DNA of 64,000 nt from NCBI GenBank assembly GCA_040289295.1, contig PSLA01000001.1:80444-144443 (forward strand), in the 5' to 3' direction. Under the pieces are notes generated by a model, which did not search any database, was not told the DNA's origin, and saw only the letters and a list, made by a program, of their open reading frames with translations. Both the position numbers and the translations under genes were made by a program. The first letter of the stretch is position 1. Every line of letters begins with the position of its first letter. This document shows positions 23,983-33,108 of the stretch, in pieces. The DNA is from J051 sp040289295. Its GTDB lineage: Bacteria; Armatimonadota; Fimbriimonadia; Fimbriimonadales; ATM1.

Positions 23983-25732
23983 CGATCCTTTCTCCCCCTT
24001 GTCCTGTGCTGCTTGAGCTTTTGAGCAAATACTCTGCCACTGCGCGGAATACAGGACCTGCCACCGCGGCACCGTAATACCCATTTTTTGTGGGTGAATC
24101 TATCATGACGAGCACCGTGTAATCGGGTGAATTGCCCGGAACATACCCGACGAAGGAACTGACGTACAGAGATTTGCTCATCTTGCCGGTTTCGGGGTCG
24201 CGTTTTTGGGCTGTGCCGGACTTGCCGGCGATCTCAACGCCTTCGATTCTTAGCGACCGCCCGGTGCCGTGCTCGCCTTCGACGACGCGCTTCATCATCT
24301 TGAGGACGGCGCGTGCCGTCTCAGCGCGAAAGACGCGCGTCGCCGGGGGGTAGGGCTGCTCCACATTGCCAATACGCTCCACCAAACGGGGTCGCACCAT
24401 CACGCCGTTGTTGGAAAATGCGGTGAACGCGCTCGCCAGCATGAGCGGCGTAACGTTGAGAGACTGTCCGAAGGCGAGCGTCGCGACTTGCAGCTGTTTG
24501 TTATACTCTTGCCAGTTGAATCGCCCCTTCAGCTCGCCGGGGAGCGAGACGCTGGGGTCGTCAAGTATGCCAAGCCTACGGATGAAGTTATACCATGATT
24601 TATGACCAATCTTCATGCCCCACGTCGCAGCGGCAACGTTACAACTCACCTCGATGCAGCGCTCCGGGGTAACTTGTCCGTGCCCAGGCGAACCGTGGAG
24701 CGCACAGTGAATCGTATGGTTCGCGACCGAAATCGAGCCACGGCATGAGACGACGCTCTTCTCCGTCAATGCGCCCGTTTCCAATCCGAGCGCAACCGTG
24801 AACACCTTAAACGTCGAGCCCGGCTCGAGGATGACAGCCACGGCGGGGTTGATCTCAGGCGAAGCGTTTCTGCCGAGCAGCGCGCGTTGGCGCGCAGGCA
24901 CGGGATTAGTGGGATCAAACGTTGGCCAAGTCGCCATCGCGCGAACGTTCCCAGTTCGAGATTCCATCACGATGACGACGCCTTGCCAAGCCCCATGAAG
25001 CTCGCACGCTTCTGCGAGGCGTTCACTTGCGAACGTCTGCAGGTCGCGATCTATGGTCACGACGACCGTTGCGCCGCCCTCTGCCGGCGATGACTGCGCG
25101 TGGTCCTCGAGCCACGGAATTGCCTGCCCCGAGCGATCCACGAAGCCGACCTCGACGCCGTCCTTGCCTCGCAGGTACTTGTCGTACCCGAGTTCGATCC
25201 CGCAGGCTGGTTTTCCTCCGTCGAGGAAACCGAGCAGCGGCGCGAGCGCGGAGCCTCCGGGGTAGGTGCGAACACCCGCTGGACGGAACCCAACGCCGTC
25301 CACACGGTATCGGCGCGCGATCTCGATGAGGCGCGCGCGCTGGTTGTCGTCCAACGGCTCTTCCCACTCAACACCGGAGCCCTTTCGACGCACCATCTCG
25401 ATGCCCTGTTCTGCCGGCATGCCCGTTACTTCGGAAACCTCCACCCAGAATGCTGGGCTTTCCGTAAGCAGCGACGGCGTCAGCGTCATCCACCACCCGG
25501 GCTCCGACCGTGCGAGCGCCCGTTCGCCCCGGTCGAGGATATCACCGCGCCGCGCTTCGATGGTGATGCGGTGCGTCAAACGGTCATGATCCGCCGCCAG
25601 GTCGAGCTGCATGGATCGCTGGCACGTCGCGAGGCATAGATGCTGCGCGGCGACCGCACCGAACCCGAAGCACAACAGCAACGCCGGTAGTAAGACGTCG
25701 CGCGAAGAGCCCCGTCTATTCGACCTCTGCAT
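23945..25732 (-). CDS. ftsI: Class B penicillin-binding protein FtsI (septal transpeptidase)
   Basis: A 595-residue bitopic transpeptidase that crosslinks septal peptidoglycan with FtsW. It has a basic N-terminus, a membrane segment (LLPALLLCFGFGAVAA), a dimerisation domain, then the transpeptidase domain with SxxK in EPGSTFKVF, SxN as SCN in EVSCNVAAAT and KSGTAQ. The C-terminus ends soon after and has no PASTA domains. ATG at 25732 lies 17 nt inside ftsL. In-frame codons further upstream do not look like this family. Confidence 0.94.
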   Translation of the reverse strand: MQRSNRRGSSRDVLLPALLLCFGFGAVAAQHLCLATCQRSMQLDLAADHDRLTHRITIEARRGDILDRGERALARSEPGWWMTLTPSLLTESPAFWVEVSEVTGMPAEQGIEMVRRKGSGVEWEEPLDDNQRARLIEIARRYRVDGVGFRPAGVRTYPGGSALAPLLGFLDGGKPACGIELGYDKYLRGKDGVEVGFVDRSGQAIPWLEDHAQSSPAEGGATVVVTIDRDLQTFASERLAEACELHGAWQGVVIVMESRTGNVRAMATWPTFDPTNPVPARQRALLGRNASPEINPAVAVILEPGSTFKVFTVALGLETGALTEKSVVSCRGSISVANHTIHCALHGSPGHGQVTPERCIEVSCNVAAATWGMKIGHKSWYNFIRRLGILDDPSVSLPGELKGRFNWQEYNKQLQVATLAFGQSLNVTPLMLASAFTAFSNNGVMVRPRLVERIGNVEQPYPPATRVFRAETARAVLKMMKRVVEGEHGTGRSLRIEGVEIAGKSGTAQKRDPETGKMSKSLYVSSFVGYVPGNSPDYTVLVMIDSPTKNGYYGAAVAGPVFRAVAEYLLKSSSSTGQGGERIGAVQGTGSRAGA

Positions 25733-26063
25733 CCTGCCTCGACGCGACGAACGATGACTGGAATCCGTGTAACCGCGCCCAAGCCGCGACTGACGAAGGG
25801 TTCGTCGCTCGCTCGCTGTTCCGTTGCAGTGCAAGGGTCGTGGCACGGACTCGCTCGGTCATATCTTCCAGCGAGAGTGCGCTTTGTCGTGTTCTCTCGA
25901 CGATGGCATGGCCCATGACGCCGACGGCAACGTGCAGCAATAGTGCAGCCGCGGCGAACGCTGTGAGGAACGTTGCCGCCATAGTCGCAAGACCGCTGTG
26001 TGTGGCCACCCGGCGGCGGACCGCTATGGTTCGTGCATTTTCAGGATGAGAAAGTGCGCTCAT
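25716..26063 (-). CDS. ftsL: FtsL-like cell division protein
   Basis: A 115-residue protein with one hydrophobic segment (TFLTAFAAAALLLHVAVGVMG) and a following helical stretch. It lies between rsmH and ftsI, where FtsL is always found, and ATG overlaps the rsmH stop (ATGA). FtsL sequences are weakly conserved, so size, topology and position carry the call. It would pair with FtsQ to activate FtsW-FtsI. Confidence 0.8.
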   Translation of the reverse strand: MSALSHPENARTIAVRRRVATHSGLATMAATFLTAFAAAALLLHVAVGVMGHAIVERTRQSALSLEDMTERVRATTLALQRNSERATNPSSVAAWARLHGFQSSFVASRQDAEVE

Positions 26064-26965
26064 GATAAGTCCTCGTTATGATTTCGTTGTATCGCGCGCA
26101 ACCTGGCGCTGCGCGCGCTTGGATTGGCAGCAACTTCGGCAGGCGAGGGGCGCACCGGCTTTCGTGTTAGAAGCGTGTATCCTCGTTCAGAAAGCGAGCG
26201 GAACGCGCGCTTGACCGCTCGATCCTCGCCGGAGTGATATGCGAGCACGGCCATCCGGCCGCAGGGCTTGAGCGTCTCAGCAATCGCTATGCACGCTTCC
26301 TCGAGACCCTCGAGCTCACGGTTGACCACGATGCGCACAGCTTGAAACGTGCGCGTGGCAGGGTGAATGCGCTTCTCCCGAAGGCGGGCCGGTATCGCCT
26401 CGAGTACTGCCTCAACCAAATCGAATGTTGTCTTCATGCGCCCGCGCGCTCGTCGCTCGATGATTCGCTTTGCGATCGCAGTCGCGTGCCGCTCGCCGCC
26501 CAGTTCGCGCAACGCGTTCCGAATCTCATCCGCGCTCGCGCGATTGAGCCACGCCGCCGCCGTTTCGCCTGATGAGCGATCCATGCGCATGTCCAGGGAG
26601 GCATCTTCCAAAAACGAGAAACCGCGGCTGGCGTCTTCAAAGTGCTCAAGGTTCACGCCCAGGTCGAGCAGGGCGACGTCTACGCCTTCAGGCATGTTGT
26701 CATGCACCCAATCCGGCACTGCGCGAAAGTCCAAATGTAGGAAGCGCTTTGCGCCCGCCGTGCCGACGAGACGCTCCTCAGCGCGGCGCAACATCGCCGC
26801 GTCCAAGTCAAATGCTACCAATGTCCCCGTGCCTCCTGTCGCCTCCAACAACGCCTTCGCGTGGCCACCGTGGCCAACGGTACCATCCACGATGACCGCG
26901 CCCGAGGCCGGCGCCAACAACTCCAGCACCTCGGAAAGCATCACGGGCTGGTGTTCGCGAGCCAT
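26060..26965 (-). CDS. rsmH: 16S rRNA (cytosine(1402)-N4)-methyltransferase RsmH
   Basis: A 301-residue SAM-dependent methyltransferase modifying C1402 in the ribosomal P site. It starts with EHQPVMLSEVLELL and VDGTVGHGGHAKALLEA (SAM site), then LLDLGVN and DMRMDRS, with HPATRTFQAVRIVVN near the C-terminus. It follows the mraZ stop directly and overlaps ftsL. Confidence 0.96.
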   Translation of the reverse strand: MAREHQPVMLSEVLELLAPASGAVIVDGTVGHGGHAKALLEATGGTGTLVAFDLDAAMLRRAEERLVGTAGAKRFLHLDFRAVPDWVHDNMPEGVDVALLDLGVNLEHFEDASRGFSFLEDASLDMRMDRSSGETAAAWLNRASADEIRNALRELGGERHATAIAKRIIERRARGRMKTTFDLVEAVLEAIPARLREKRIHPATRTFQAVRIVVNRELEGLEEACIAIAETLKPCGRMAVLAYHSGEDRAVKRAFRSLSERGYTLLTRKPVRPSPAEVAANPSARSARLRAIQRNHNEDLS

Positions 26966-27454
26966 TCACCACTGGCGGTCCTCCCCACCCGATGCGAACG
27001 CCTCCTTTCGCTTGAGCGCGGCCATTCGCTTCGCAGCCAACTCTTCGTAGGCTGGTTTTTTCCAGACCTGGATGCAGTCTCCGCATCCCACAACGACAAC
27101 TTCGCCCGAAAGGTCGAGACTCTCTCGAAACCGTTGTGGAATGACGAACCGACCCTGCTGGTCACACTTGATGTCGTCCTCCGCCATCGCGCAGAGGTCA
27201 TGCAAGGCGAAGTCCCTCTCCCAATCGCCCGCCGGACGGGCAAGCACTGCCTTCAGGCGAGCGCGCCACGTCTGGAGAGGATACAGCGCGAGGCACCCCA
27301 TAGGATCCGCGTGTACGACGAAAGGCTGTCCGAGCCGGTCAAGCTTCTTCACGCTAAGGCGCAGACGCCCCTTGTCGTCAACGACCGCCTCCTCTTTTCC
27401 TACGAGCGGAGCGTATACGAACTGCTCTTCTATGCCCGACTGCTGTTCGGTCAT
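26966..27454 (-). CDS. mraZ: Transcriptional regulator MraZ
   Basis: First gene of the dcw operon. MraZ is a ring-forming DNA-binding protein that represses its own operon in bacteria studied. Two AbrB-like halves each carry a DxxGR motif (DDKGRLRLS and DQQGRFVIP). I take ATG at 27454, giving 162 residues, slightly longer than the usual 140-150. An open frame continues to an ATG at 27613, but that stretch is unlike MraZ and more likely holds the leader and promoter. No strong ribosome-binding site is seen. The spaced TGGG repeats that MraZ binds in E. coli have only a weak counterpart here (TGGGC and TGGGA at 27615 and 27626, on the opposite strand). Confidence 0.88.
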   Translation of the reverse strand: MTEQQSGIEEQFVYAPLVGKEEAVVDDKGRLRLSVKKLDRLGQPFVVHADPMGCLALYPLQTWRARLKAVLARPAGDWERDFALHDLCAMAEDDIKCDQQGRFVIPQRFRESLDLSGEVVVVGCGDCIQVWKKPAYEELAAKRMAALKRKEAFASGGEDRQW

Positions 27455-27629
27455 TTCAACGTGTGCCCGGAACGTGAAGACCGAAGGCGGCGTCCATTCC
27501 GCCCGGTCTTCAATCAATGTGGGGGAGAGCGTTGCCCTCTCTGCGACGGGTGTACCCATCCTTGGGAACAACCGCCACTCCTCACTGCATGACTCCCATA
27601 GTTTACCAAACATCTGGGCGAAACATGGG

Positions 27630-27651
27630 AAAAAGTGCCCTAAAAAGGCAC
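27630..27651 (-). terminator. Intrinsic terminator after the ArnT-like gene
   Basis: On the - strand GTGCC, a loop TTTTTAG, GGCAC and then TTTTT. The stem is only 5 bp but is followed by a clean T-run. It lies between the end of the glycosyltransferase gene (27706) and mraZ, so it separates the upstream operon from the dcw operon. Confidence 0.6.
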
Positions 27652-27705
27652 CAATAGGATACGAACGTTTAGCATGCCGGCGCCCGTTACGTAGACAGCC
27701 GACTA

Positions 27706-29226
27706 CTATTCGCCGCGCTCAATCTGGAAAAGAACCAAGTCTCCCGATGCGAACAGCAAGCTTGCGGAGGCTCCCCTGTGATCCAGCCCGGGGACTCGCA
27801 GACGCCCTCGACGGGTAAGCAACAAGCCGTCGCGTGCGAGCGCTTCGTCCGGCCAGTCCACCCTCTGCACGACGCGACCCCAGTACCACTGGAAGCTTGG
27901 ATGCGAGACGACGCCGGGCTCCCCCATCCCTCCCATGCGGTACGAACGCACCGGGCCGCCATGTCTTCTGGCGGCCTCTGCCAGCGTACGCACCGACGCG
28001 TGAGTTGTCGCCCAGTACTCCGGCAAACCAGCATGCAGGGCGTACAGGACGAAGGGTACTGCCGCAAGCCAAGCTTGGGTCGCGAACTCCGCCCCTCTTG
28101 CGTGTGCGACCAACCCTACGACTGTGCCAAGCAGGCAGGCGATGCCAAGCCCAAAGCCGAGGCGCTGGTACTCACCAAGGCCGCCCGAGGCGACAAGCAG
28201 CCCTATCCCCAACAAAAGGAACCACCCCGTAGCAAGATACGGCAACCGAGCTCCACTCCGCGCTTGCCAACAGCCGAACAGCAGCGCTATTGGCGGAAAC
28301 ATCGGCAAGATATAGTGAGGCAGTTTCGACCCGGCGAGGCTGAACAGAATCAGCACGCTCAAAGCCCATGCCCACAGGTATCCGCTGAGCGCGTCTCTAC
28401 CACGGTCTTTCCACACAATCGGTAATGCGAGGCTGAAGGGCGCGAAGCCCACGAGCAGCACCGGTAGATAGAAGTAGACTGGGCCGAGGTGCGCAGTGTC
28501 CCCACCCGCAAGGCGGCCGAGGTTTTGCCGTATCACAAACTCCTGAAAGAATGCGCCGCCCTCGCGCACCGCGACCGGCACGTACCAAGCAGCAACCACC
28601 GTAAGGAACAACGCGCATCCCCCCAGCCAACCACCACGCAGTCTTGGTCGTACTTCGGGTCGCCGCAACCACAGAAACGCAACCGCAGGGAGAAAGATTG
28701 CGACGGGCATCGGTCCCTTCGCTAACACCGCTGCTCCCAAGCAGGCCAGTGCGAGCCAACGGCTTCGGACGGACCCCTCCACCGACGACCAGAACGCGAG
28801 CATCGCGGCGGTCAGAAAAAACACCAGCACGGCGTCGGGCATGAACATCCTTCCGATGCCGGCAAACAACGGGGAGAGCGCGAGGGCCCCAGCGGAAGCG
28901 AGAGCTGCAGTTTCCCCCCACCTTGCGCGCGCAAAGCGATAGACGAGCAGCAGCGTGCCGAGAGACGCGAGCACCGCGGGCAAGCGAAGCGCCAGCTCGC
29001 CCGGAACGCCCAACCCCAAAGCCCCAAGGGCCACCCAGTACTGCAGAATCGGTTTCTCGAAGAACGGCGTGCCGCCGTACGTTGGCACGAGCCAGTCGCC
29101 GCGAAGCCGCATCTCGGTGAGCGCCGCGGCATAGATACCTTCGTCCAGGTCAAAGAGGCCGTAGCTCCAGAATCCCCAGAAGACGGCAACCACAGTCAGT
29201 AGGAGAAGGGCGAGTCTGGCAGGCAC
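27706..29226 (-). CDS. ArnT-like/PMT-family membrane glycosyltransferase (GT39/GT83 fold)
   Basis: A 506-residue protein with about 11-12 hydrophobic segments. Near the N-terminus it has FDLDEGIYAAA, matching the acidic first-loop motif of polyprenyl-phosphate-dependent GT-C transferases, then FFEKPILQYW, which is typical of ArnT-like proteins. Such enzymes move a sugar from a lipid carrier to lipid or protein on the outer face of the membrane. Donor and acceptor cannot be told. It lies 1 nt after the end of the secreted metallopeptidase-like gene, so it probably closes that operon. Confidence 0.85.
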   Translation of the reverse strand: MPARLALLLLTVVAVFWGFWSYGLFDLDEGIYAAALTEMRLRGDWLVPTYGGTPFFEKPILQYWVALGALGLGVPGELALRLPAVLASLGTLLLVYRFARARWGETAALASAGALALSPLFAGIGRMFMPDAVLVFFLTAAMLAFWSSVEGSVRSRWLALACLGAAVLAKGPMPVAIFLPAVAFLWLRRPEVRPRLRGGWLGGCALFLTVVAAWYVPVAVREGGAFFQEFVIRQNLGRLAGGDTAHLGPVYFYLPVLLVGFAPFSLALPIVWKDRGRDALSGYLWAWALSVLILFSLAGSKLPHYILPMFPPIALLFGCWQARSGARLPYLATGWFLLLGIGLLVASGGLGEYQRLGFGLGIACLLGTVVGLVAHARGAEFATQAWLAAVPFVLYALHAGLPEYWATTHASVRTLAEAARRHGGPVRSYRMGGMGEPGVVSHPSFQWYWGRVVQRVDWPDEALARDGLLLTRRGRLRVPGLDHRGASASLLFASGDLVLFQIERGE

Positions 29227-29227
29227 G

Positions 29228-31834
29228 TTAATCGGGTGGCTCCGACTCCCGAATCTCTATGCCCGCGAGGCGCGCCTTGCCGCCACCCTTCTTCACCAGG
29301 CGGATGAACCGCACCGTTTGCGGCATTGCGCGATAACGAACGCGCACAATCGATGAGTCGGATGGATCAACGTCGCGACGGTAGGCGACTGCTCTACTCC
29401 AGTCGAGTTCACTCGCGTACACTCGCGCTTCGTTAAGCCTCTGACCGGTGCTGTACACCTGAATCTCAAACTGCGTCCAGAACTCGCTACCATCCAGTGC
29501 CGTGACGAGAGTTATCTCACCGATTGGTCGGTCTCGACCGATGTCGATCTCGATCCAGTCCGCTTCCGACTCATAGAACGTCTTTGGGTTGCCATCCACG
29601 AGCAGACTAAGGTTCTCGAGTCGGCTATCTGCGGAATCGAGCACAATCTTGTTGAGCGCCCAATCACCATCCTTCAGGGGTTTATGGGTTACGTTAAAGC
29701 GCAGCTCCAGGATCGCGACCTCACGGTTCCCGCGCGCGAAGGCGTCAACCAGTTGCCACGCCTTCAGCCACGCCCACTCTCTCTGGCCCTGGTAGTCGAT
29801 CTCAACGAGGAACACGCCGTTTGACCCAACCACGTCGATGCGCCCGAACGGGTTCGGCTTCAACGTGTGCCCTGTAACCGTTGTGAACGGTTGGTCGAGC
29901 CCGGTTGGTCGGTTCGGCAAGAACGCCGTGCCGTTTCGAATCTCCACCTCGAACGCCGGCGGGTCGTCCGGGATGACGCCGTTCTTCATTTGATAGAAGC
30001 GTAGCGTGCCGGAAGGTATCGGCGTCCCGTTCCTGTCTGCCGCGCGCACTATGACGACGCCGGGCATCGAGTACATGTACTCGCCGAAGAAGCCGCGCCG
30101 AAAGCCGACGTTTGCGTTGAGTGCGAACACACACGTCGCGGAATACAAGTCGGTTCTCTGGAACAGCGCGTGCCTCAAAGCGACATCGGGCACGTCTTCG
30201 ATGAAGATCTGCGCGGTTCGGTGCAGACCGTTGTCGTTGCGCGTGTCGCCGCCGCCCATCAGCGGCGCGGGCGGGTCAATCGCGCCGCGGGTCAACACGA
30301 AACCGTCCGCCTTGAGGCGTACCTTTCCCCCACTGCCGTCGGGCATTGATGCGTCAACGTTCATCTGATACATGTCAATCAGCCCGATCTGATGGCTCAT
30401 CTCATGCAACAGCGCACGGTCGAGTCTGATGCGTACCGCGTCGATGTACCGCTCAGGCTCGCCAAACGACGAATCGAAGCCCCATTCGCCGTCGTACCGC
30501 ATGTCTTGCTTGTCGTCGGGCACGTGAGCGCCCCCCTTTAGCGTTCCGTCCGGCACGATTGTGATGCGCTGAACTCGAACGGATTCTCGGCACCCATCGG
30601 GCGCGAAACTGAATCGGCTGTGACGCATCAAGACATCGTTCCACAGTCGGAACTGCCATTGAATCCAATCCTCGAACGCCCTGCTTCCGGAACCGTTCAC
30701 CTCTTTTGCAAACTTCTCATAGAACGACCTGTCAACCCAGATGCCCAGGTTGAGTGCGTTCGCCTGAATCTCAAGCACGTTGTTTGCGGCGACAGCATCC
30801 GCTCCGTACGGCTCGAGTCGAAACCGTATGGGACGAAGCCGGTGGTCGTCTTTCACCGAAGAGTAGGTCGTTTTGTACTCTATTTCGACCGTCTCCCCCG
30901 GCGCGAGGGAGCGAGCAACGCTGCCCTTCTCAGTTTCTTTCCAATCTTTCGACCAAACGAAGCGAAAGCCTTCCGAAGGCGCGTCCCCTACGTTCTTGAC
31001 CACCGCGGTGTACGTAACCGGTTCCCCTTCTTTGGGCCACTTTTGCGTGTCTGCATTCCCTGGGCGCATCAACACACCCGATTCGTGGCTGTCAACGTTC
31101 ATGCGCACGTAGGCGTCGCCAGTCGGGTCGTAGCGGAGGTACTCGGGGGTGCGCTGGATATACGTCACGCTAAGATCAGGGCCGCGAGGAGGATCTGTTG
31201 GTTCGGTCGTCACGACCAGCGTCGGCCTCCCGGACACTCCTTGCGCGCTTTCAAACACCGCCGAGCCCGAGAACTCGATGACCCAGCCGTGGTTGTCGTA
31301 CCACCTGTCAACCATCTGCTGTACGTCGTCCCCCAATCCCGTGATCTCGATGCGCTCCGTCGCCTGAGACACATCCACCTGGGCGCTGGCGCGTTGAGAG
31401 TCGTACTGCGAGCCACCGTTACGCCAAGCCAGCTTCATCGCCGGATGGTGCAGTTGGTGTGACCATGTAGTGTTCATGCCGTCACCCTCCGTGCCGTTGA
31501 TACCGGCGCCTTCGAACCACGGCGCACCAAACCGCTTGAGGATCAGGCGCCCGGGCCGCTCAACCGTAACGACCGTCAGCACCAGCTTAGCTGACGTGAC
31601 CCGGCGTGATGGTCCCAGTGCACGCTCGAGGTCACCGAAACGGATGAGCACACGGTGTTCCGGGCTCGCAGTCAACAACGTGCCCTGGCCGAAGGAACCG
31701 TTCGGAGTCTGGCGGGCAAGAGTCGTGTCCTCGCAGGACCAATAGCGCGTGTCGTGCCCTTGAAGCGAAGCGCCTCTAAACAGTTCAACGGTTGTGGACT
31801 GAGACAGAACAACAAGCAAAGTCAGCGCGACCAT
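29228..31834 (-). CDS. Large secreted protein with HExxH metallopeptidase-like motif, CARDB-like and F5/8-type domains
   Basis: An 868-residue exported protein with leader MVALTLLVVLSQS. The first ~200 residues resemble a DNRLRE-type beta-sandwich (VLIRFGDLERALG). Then comes a CARDB-like segment (EPVTYTAVVKNVGDAPSEGF). A core with HEMSHQIGLID follows, whose HExxHxxGxxD pattern resembles metzincins that use Asp as third zinc ligand, with PLMGGGD as a possible Met-turn. The C-terminal ~140 residues look like a discoidin (F5/8) sugar-binding sandwich (FYESEADWIEIDIG). The domain picture is by eye, and enzymatic activity is inferred from the motif only. It is co-oriented with the S41 pair 21 nt upstream. 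Confidence 0.65.
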   Translation of the reverse strand: MVALTLLVVLSQSTTVELFRGASLQGHDTRYWSCEDTTLARQTPNGSFGQGTLLTASPEHRVLIRFGDLERALGPSRRVTSAKLVLTVVTVERPGRLILKRFGAPWFEGAGINGTEGDGMNTTWSHQLHHPAMKLAWRNGGSQYDSQRASAQVDVSQATERIEITGLGDDVQQMVDRWYDNHGWVIEFSGSAVFESAQGVSGRPTLVVTTEPTDPPRGPDLSVTYIQRTPEYLRYDPTGDAYVRMNVDSHESGVLMRPGNADTQKWPKEGEPVTYTAVVKNVGDAPSEGFRFVWSKDWKETEKGSVARSLAPGETVEIEYKTTYSSVKDDHRLRPIRFRLEPYGADAVAANNVLEIQANALNLGIWVDRSFYEKFAKEVNGSGSRAFEDWIQWQFRLWNDVLMRHSRFSFAPDGCRESVRVQRITIVPDGTLKGGAHVPDDKQDMRYDGEWGFDSSFGEPERYIDAVRIRLDRALLHEMSHQIGLIDMYQMNVDASMPDGSGGKVRLKADGFVLTRGAIDPPAPLMGGGDTRNDNGLHRTAQIFIEDVPDVALRHALFQRTDLYSATCVFALNANVGFRRGFFGEYMYSMPGVVIVRAADRNGTPIPSGTLRFYQMKNGVIPDDPPAFEVEIRNGTAFLPNRPTGLDQPFTTVTGHTLKPNPFGRIDVVGSNGVFLVEIDYQGQREWAWLKAWQLVDAFARGNREVAILELRFNVTHKPLKDGDWALNKIVLDSADSRLENLSLLVDGNPKTFYESEADWIEIDIGRDRPIGEITLVTALDGSEFWTQFEIQVYSTGQRLNEARVYASELDWSRAVAYRRDVDPSDSSIVRVRYRAMPQTVRFIRLVKKGGGKARLAGIEIRESEPPD

Positions 31835-31854
31835 CGCGCTGACATTCTACAACG

Positions 31855-33108
31855 TCAGCGCATGGCGGCGGTGGGGACTCGCTCTTTCAGCAGCGCAAGG
31901 GCTCGCTGGAGTTGCACGTCCGTCTCGAGCTTGCCCTGCTCCGCGCCGATCGGATTCTTGACGACGACGTCCGGCTCAAGGCGCCCGCGAACCACGTCCC
32001 CCCAGTCGTTCTCCACCCGCTGTACCGACTCGCCGCTGGGCAAATAGTATCGACCGATGGTTATCTTGAGTTGCGCGCCATCAGGAAGATGATAAACGGA
32101 CTGAACCGACCCCTTCCCGTAGGTTGCCTCGCCCACTATCACTGCGCGATGATGGTCGCGAAGCGCTCCGGCGAAGATCTCAGCTGCGCTCGCAGATCCC
32201 TCGTTCACCAGAATCACAATCGGGTAGCTGCGCCCCTGGTCGAGCCCTGTCGGCGCGTAGAATGGCATTCTGCCTCCCGCACGCTGCTCCAGCGTTACGA
32301 CCAGTTTGCCTGAGAGGAACCTCCCCACGAGTTCTCCGGCACGCTCCAGAAGGCCTCCAGGGTTGTCTCGCACGTCAACAATCAACCCACGCAATCCTTG
32401 TTGTTCCAGGGCATAGAGCTCGTCGTCAAACTGCGGAACGATCGTGTCGCTGAACGACCTAAGCAGTATGTATCCGAAACCGTCGTCCAGCATCTCGCTG
32501 TACACGTCTTGTATGACGACCTTTTCTCGTTTCAAGCGATAGCGCTTCGTTTCTCCTGTCGTGGGTCGCAGCACATCCAAGGTGACGTATGTGCCCTCCT
32601 CCCCACGAATTTGGTCAACTGCTCCGAGGATGTCGTTCACTGCGTTGCCGTTCACCTTCACGATCACGTCCCCGGGCTTCAAGCCCGCCCTTTCCGCTGG
32701 CCCACCACGGAAGACACGCGCAATGAGGGCACCCATCTCGTGCTGGCCTAACTCCGCTCCTATACCACCACTTCCCACGAAACGTCCTTGAGTACGCTCA
32801 TCCAGGCGGGTTGCGAGATCGGGCGGAACGAACGAAGTGTGTGGATCGCCGAGCGCTTCCAACATCCCCTGCGCGGCGGCGTAGGTCAATTTATCGCGAG
32901 ACACGTCATCGAAGTACGCCGCCTCGATTTGGCTCAGCGCGCTTGAGAATTGAGCCGCAGGTCTGACGCCGGCGTTCTCCGAACCGCCAAAGATTGTCGA
33001 GCTCAGCGCGCCGAGGTCAGGAAACGCGCCGTTCGCGATATCCCTTGCACCAAACCCGGCGACCAAGCCGAGCACCAAAAACGCGAACCCTGCGAGGAAA
33101 GTCTTCAC
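31855..33108 (-). CDS. S41 carboxy-terminal processing protease (CtpA type), active
   Basis: A 417-residue exported serine protease: N-terminal membrane/signal segment, a PDZ domain at about residues 105-185 (GGIGAELGQ, AGLKPGDVIVKVNG) and the S41 core with VDVRDNPGG. The catalytic Ser is in GSASAAE (about residue 307) and the catalytic Lys in TYGKGSVQ (about residue 332), 25 residues apart as in known members. It trims C-termini of envelope proteins. Its start overlaps the stop of the inactive paralogue upstream (ATGA), implying co-translation. Confidence 0.93.
   Translation of the reverse strand: MKTFLAGFAFLVLGLVAGFGARDIANGAFPDLGALSSTIFGGSENAGVRPAAQFSSALSQIEAAYFDDVSRDKLTYAAAQGMLEALGDPHTSFVPPDLATRLDERTQGRFVGSGGIGAELGQHEMGALIARVFRGGPAERAGLKPGDVIVKVNGNAVNDILGAVDQIRGEEGTYVTLDVLRPTTGETKRYRLKREKVVIQDVYSEMLDDGFGYILLRSFSDTIVPQFDDELYALEQQGLRGLIVDVRDNPGGLLERAGELVGRFLSGKLVVTLEQRAGGRMPFYAPTGLDQGRSYPIVILVNEGSASAAEIFAGALRDHHRAVIVGEATYGKGSVQSVYHLPDGAQLKITIGRYYLPSGESVQRVENDWGDVVRGRLEPDVVVKNPIGAEQGKLETDVQLQRALALLKERVPTAAMR

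Noticed and set aside
27455..27613. 53-residue N-terminal extension of MraZ from ATG at 27613
   Set aside because: It is unlike MraZ and covers the region where the promoter and leader of the dcw operon must lie.
27615..27640. MraZ-box repeats (TGGG spaced 11)
   Set aside because: Only two good copies, on the strand opposite to the E. coli arrangement, and they overlap the terminator of the previous gene.
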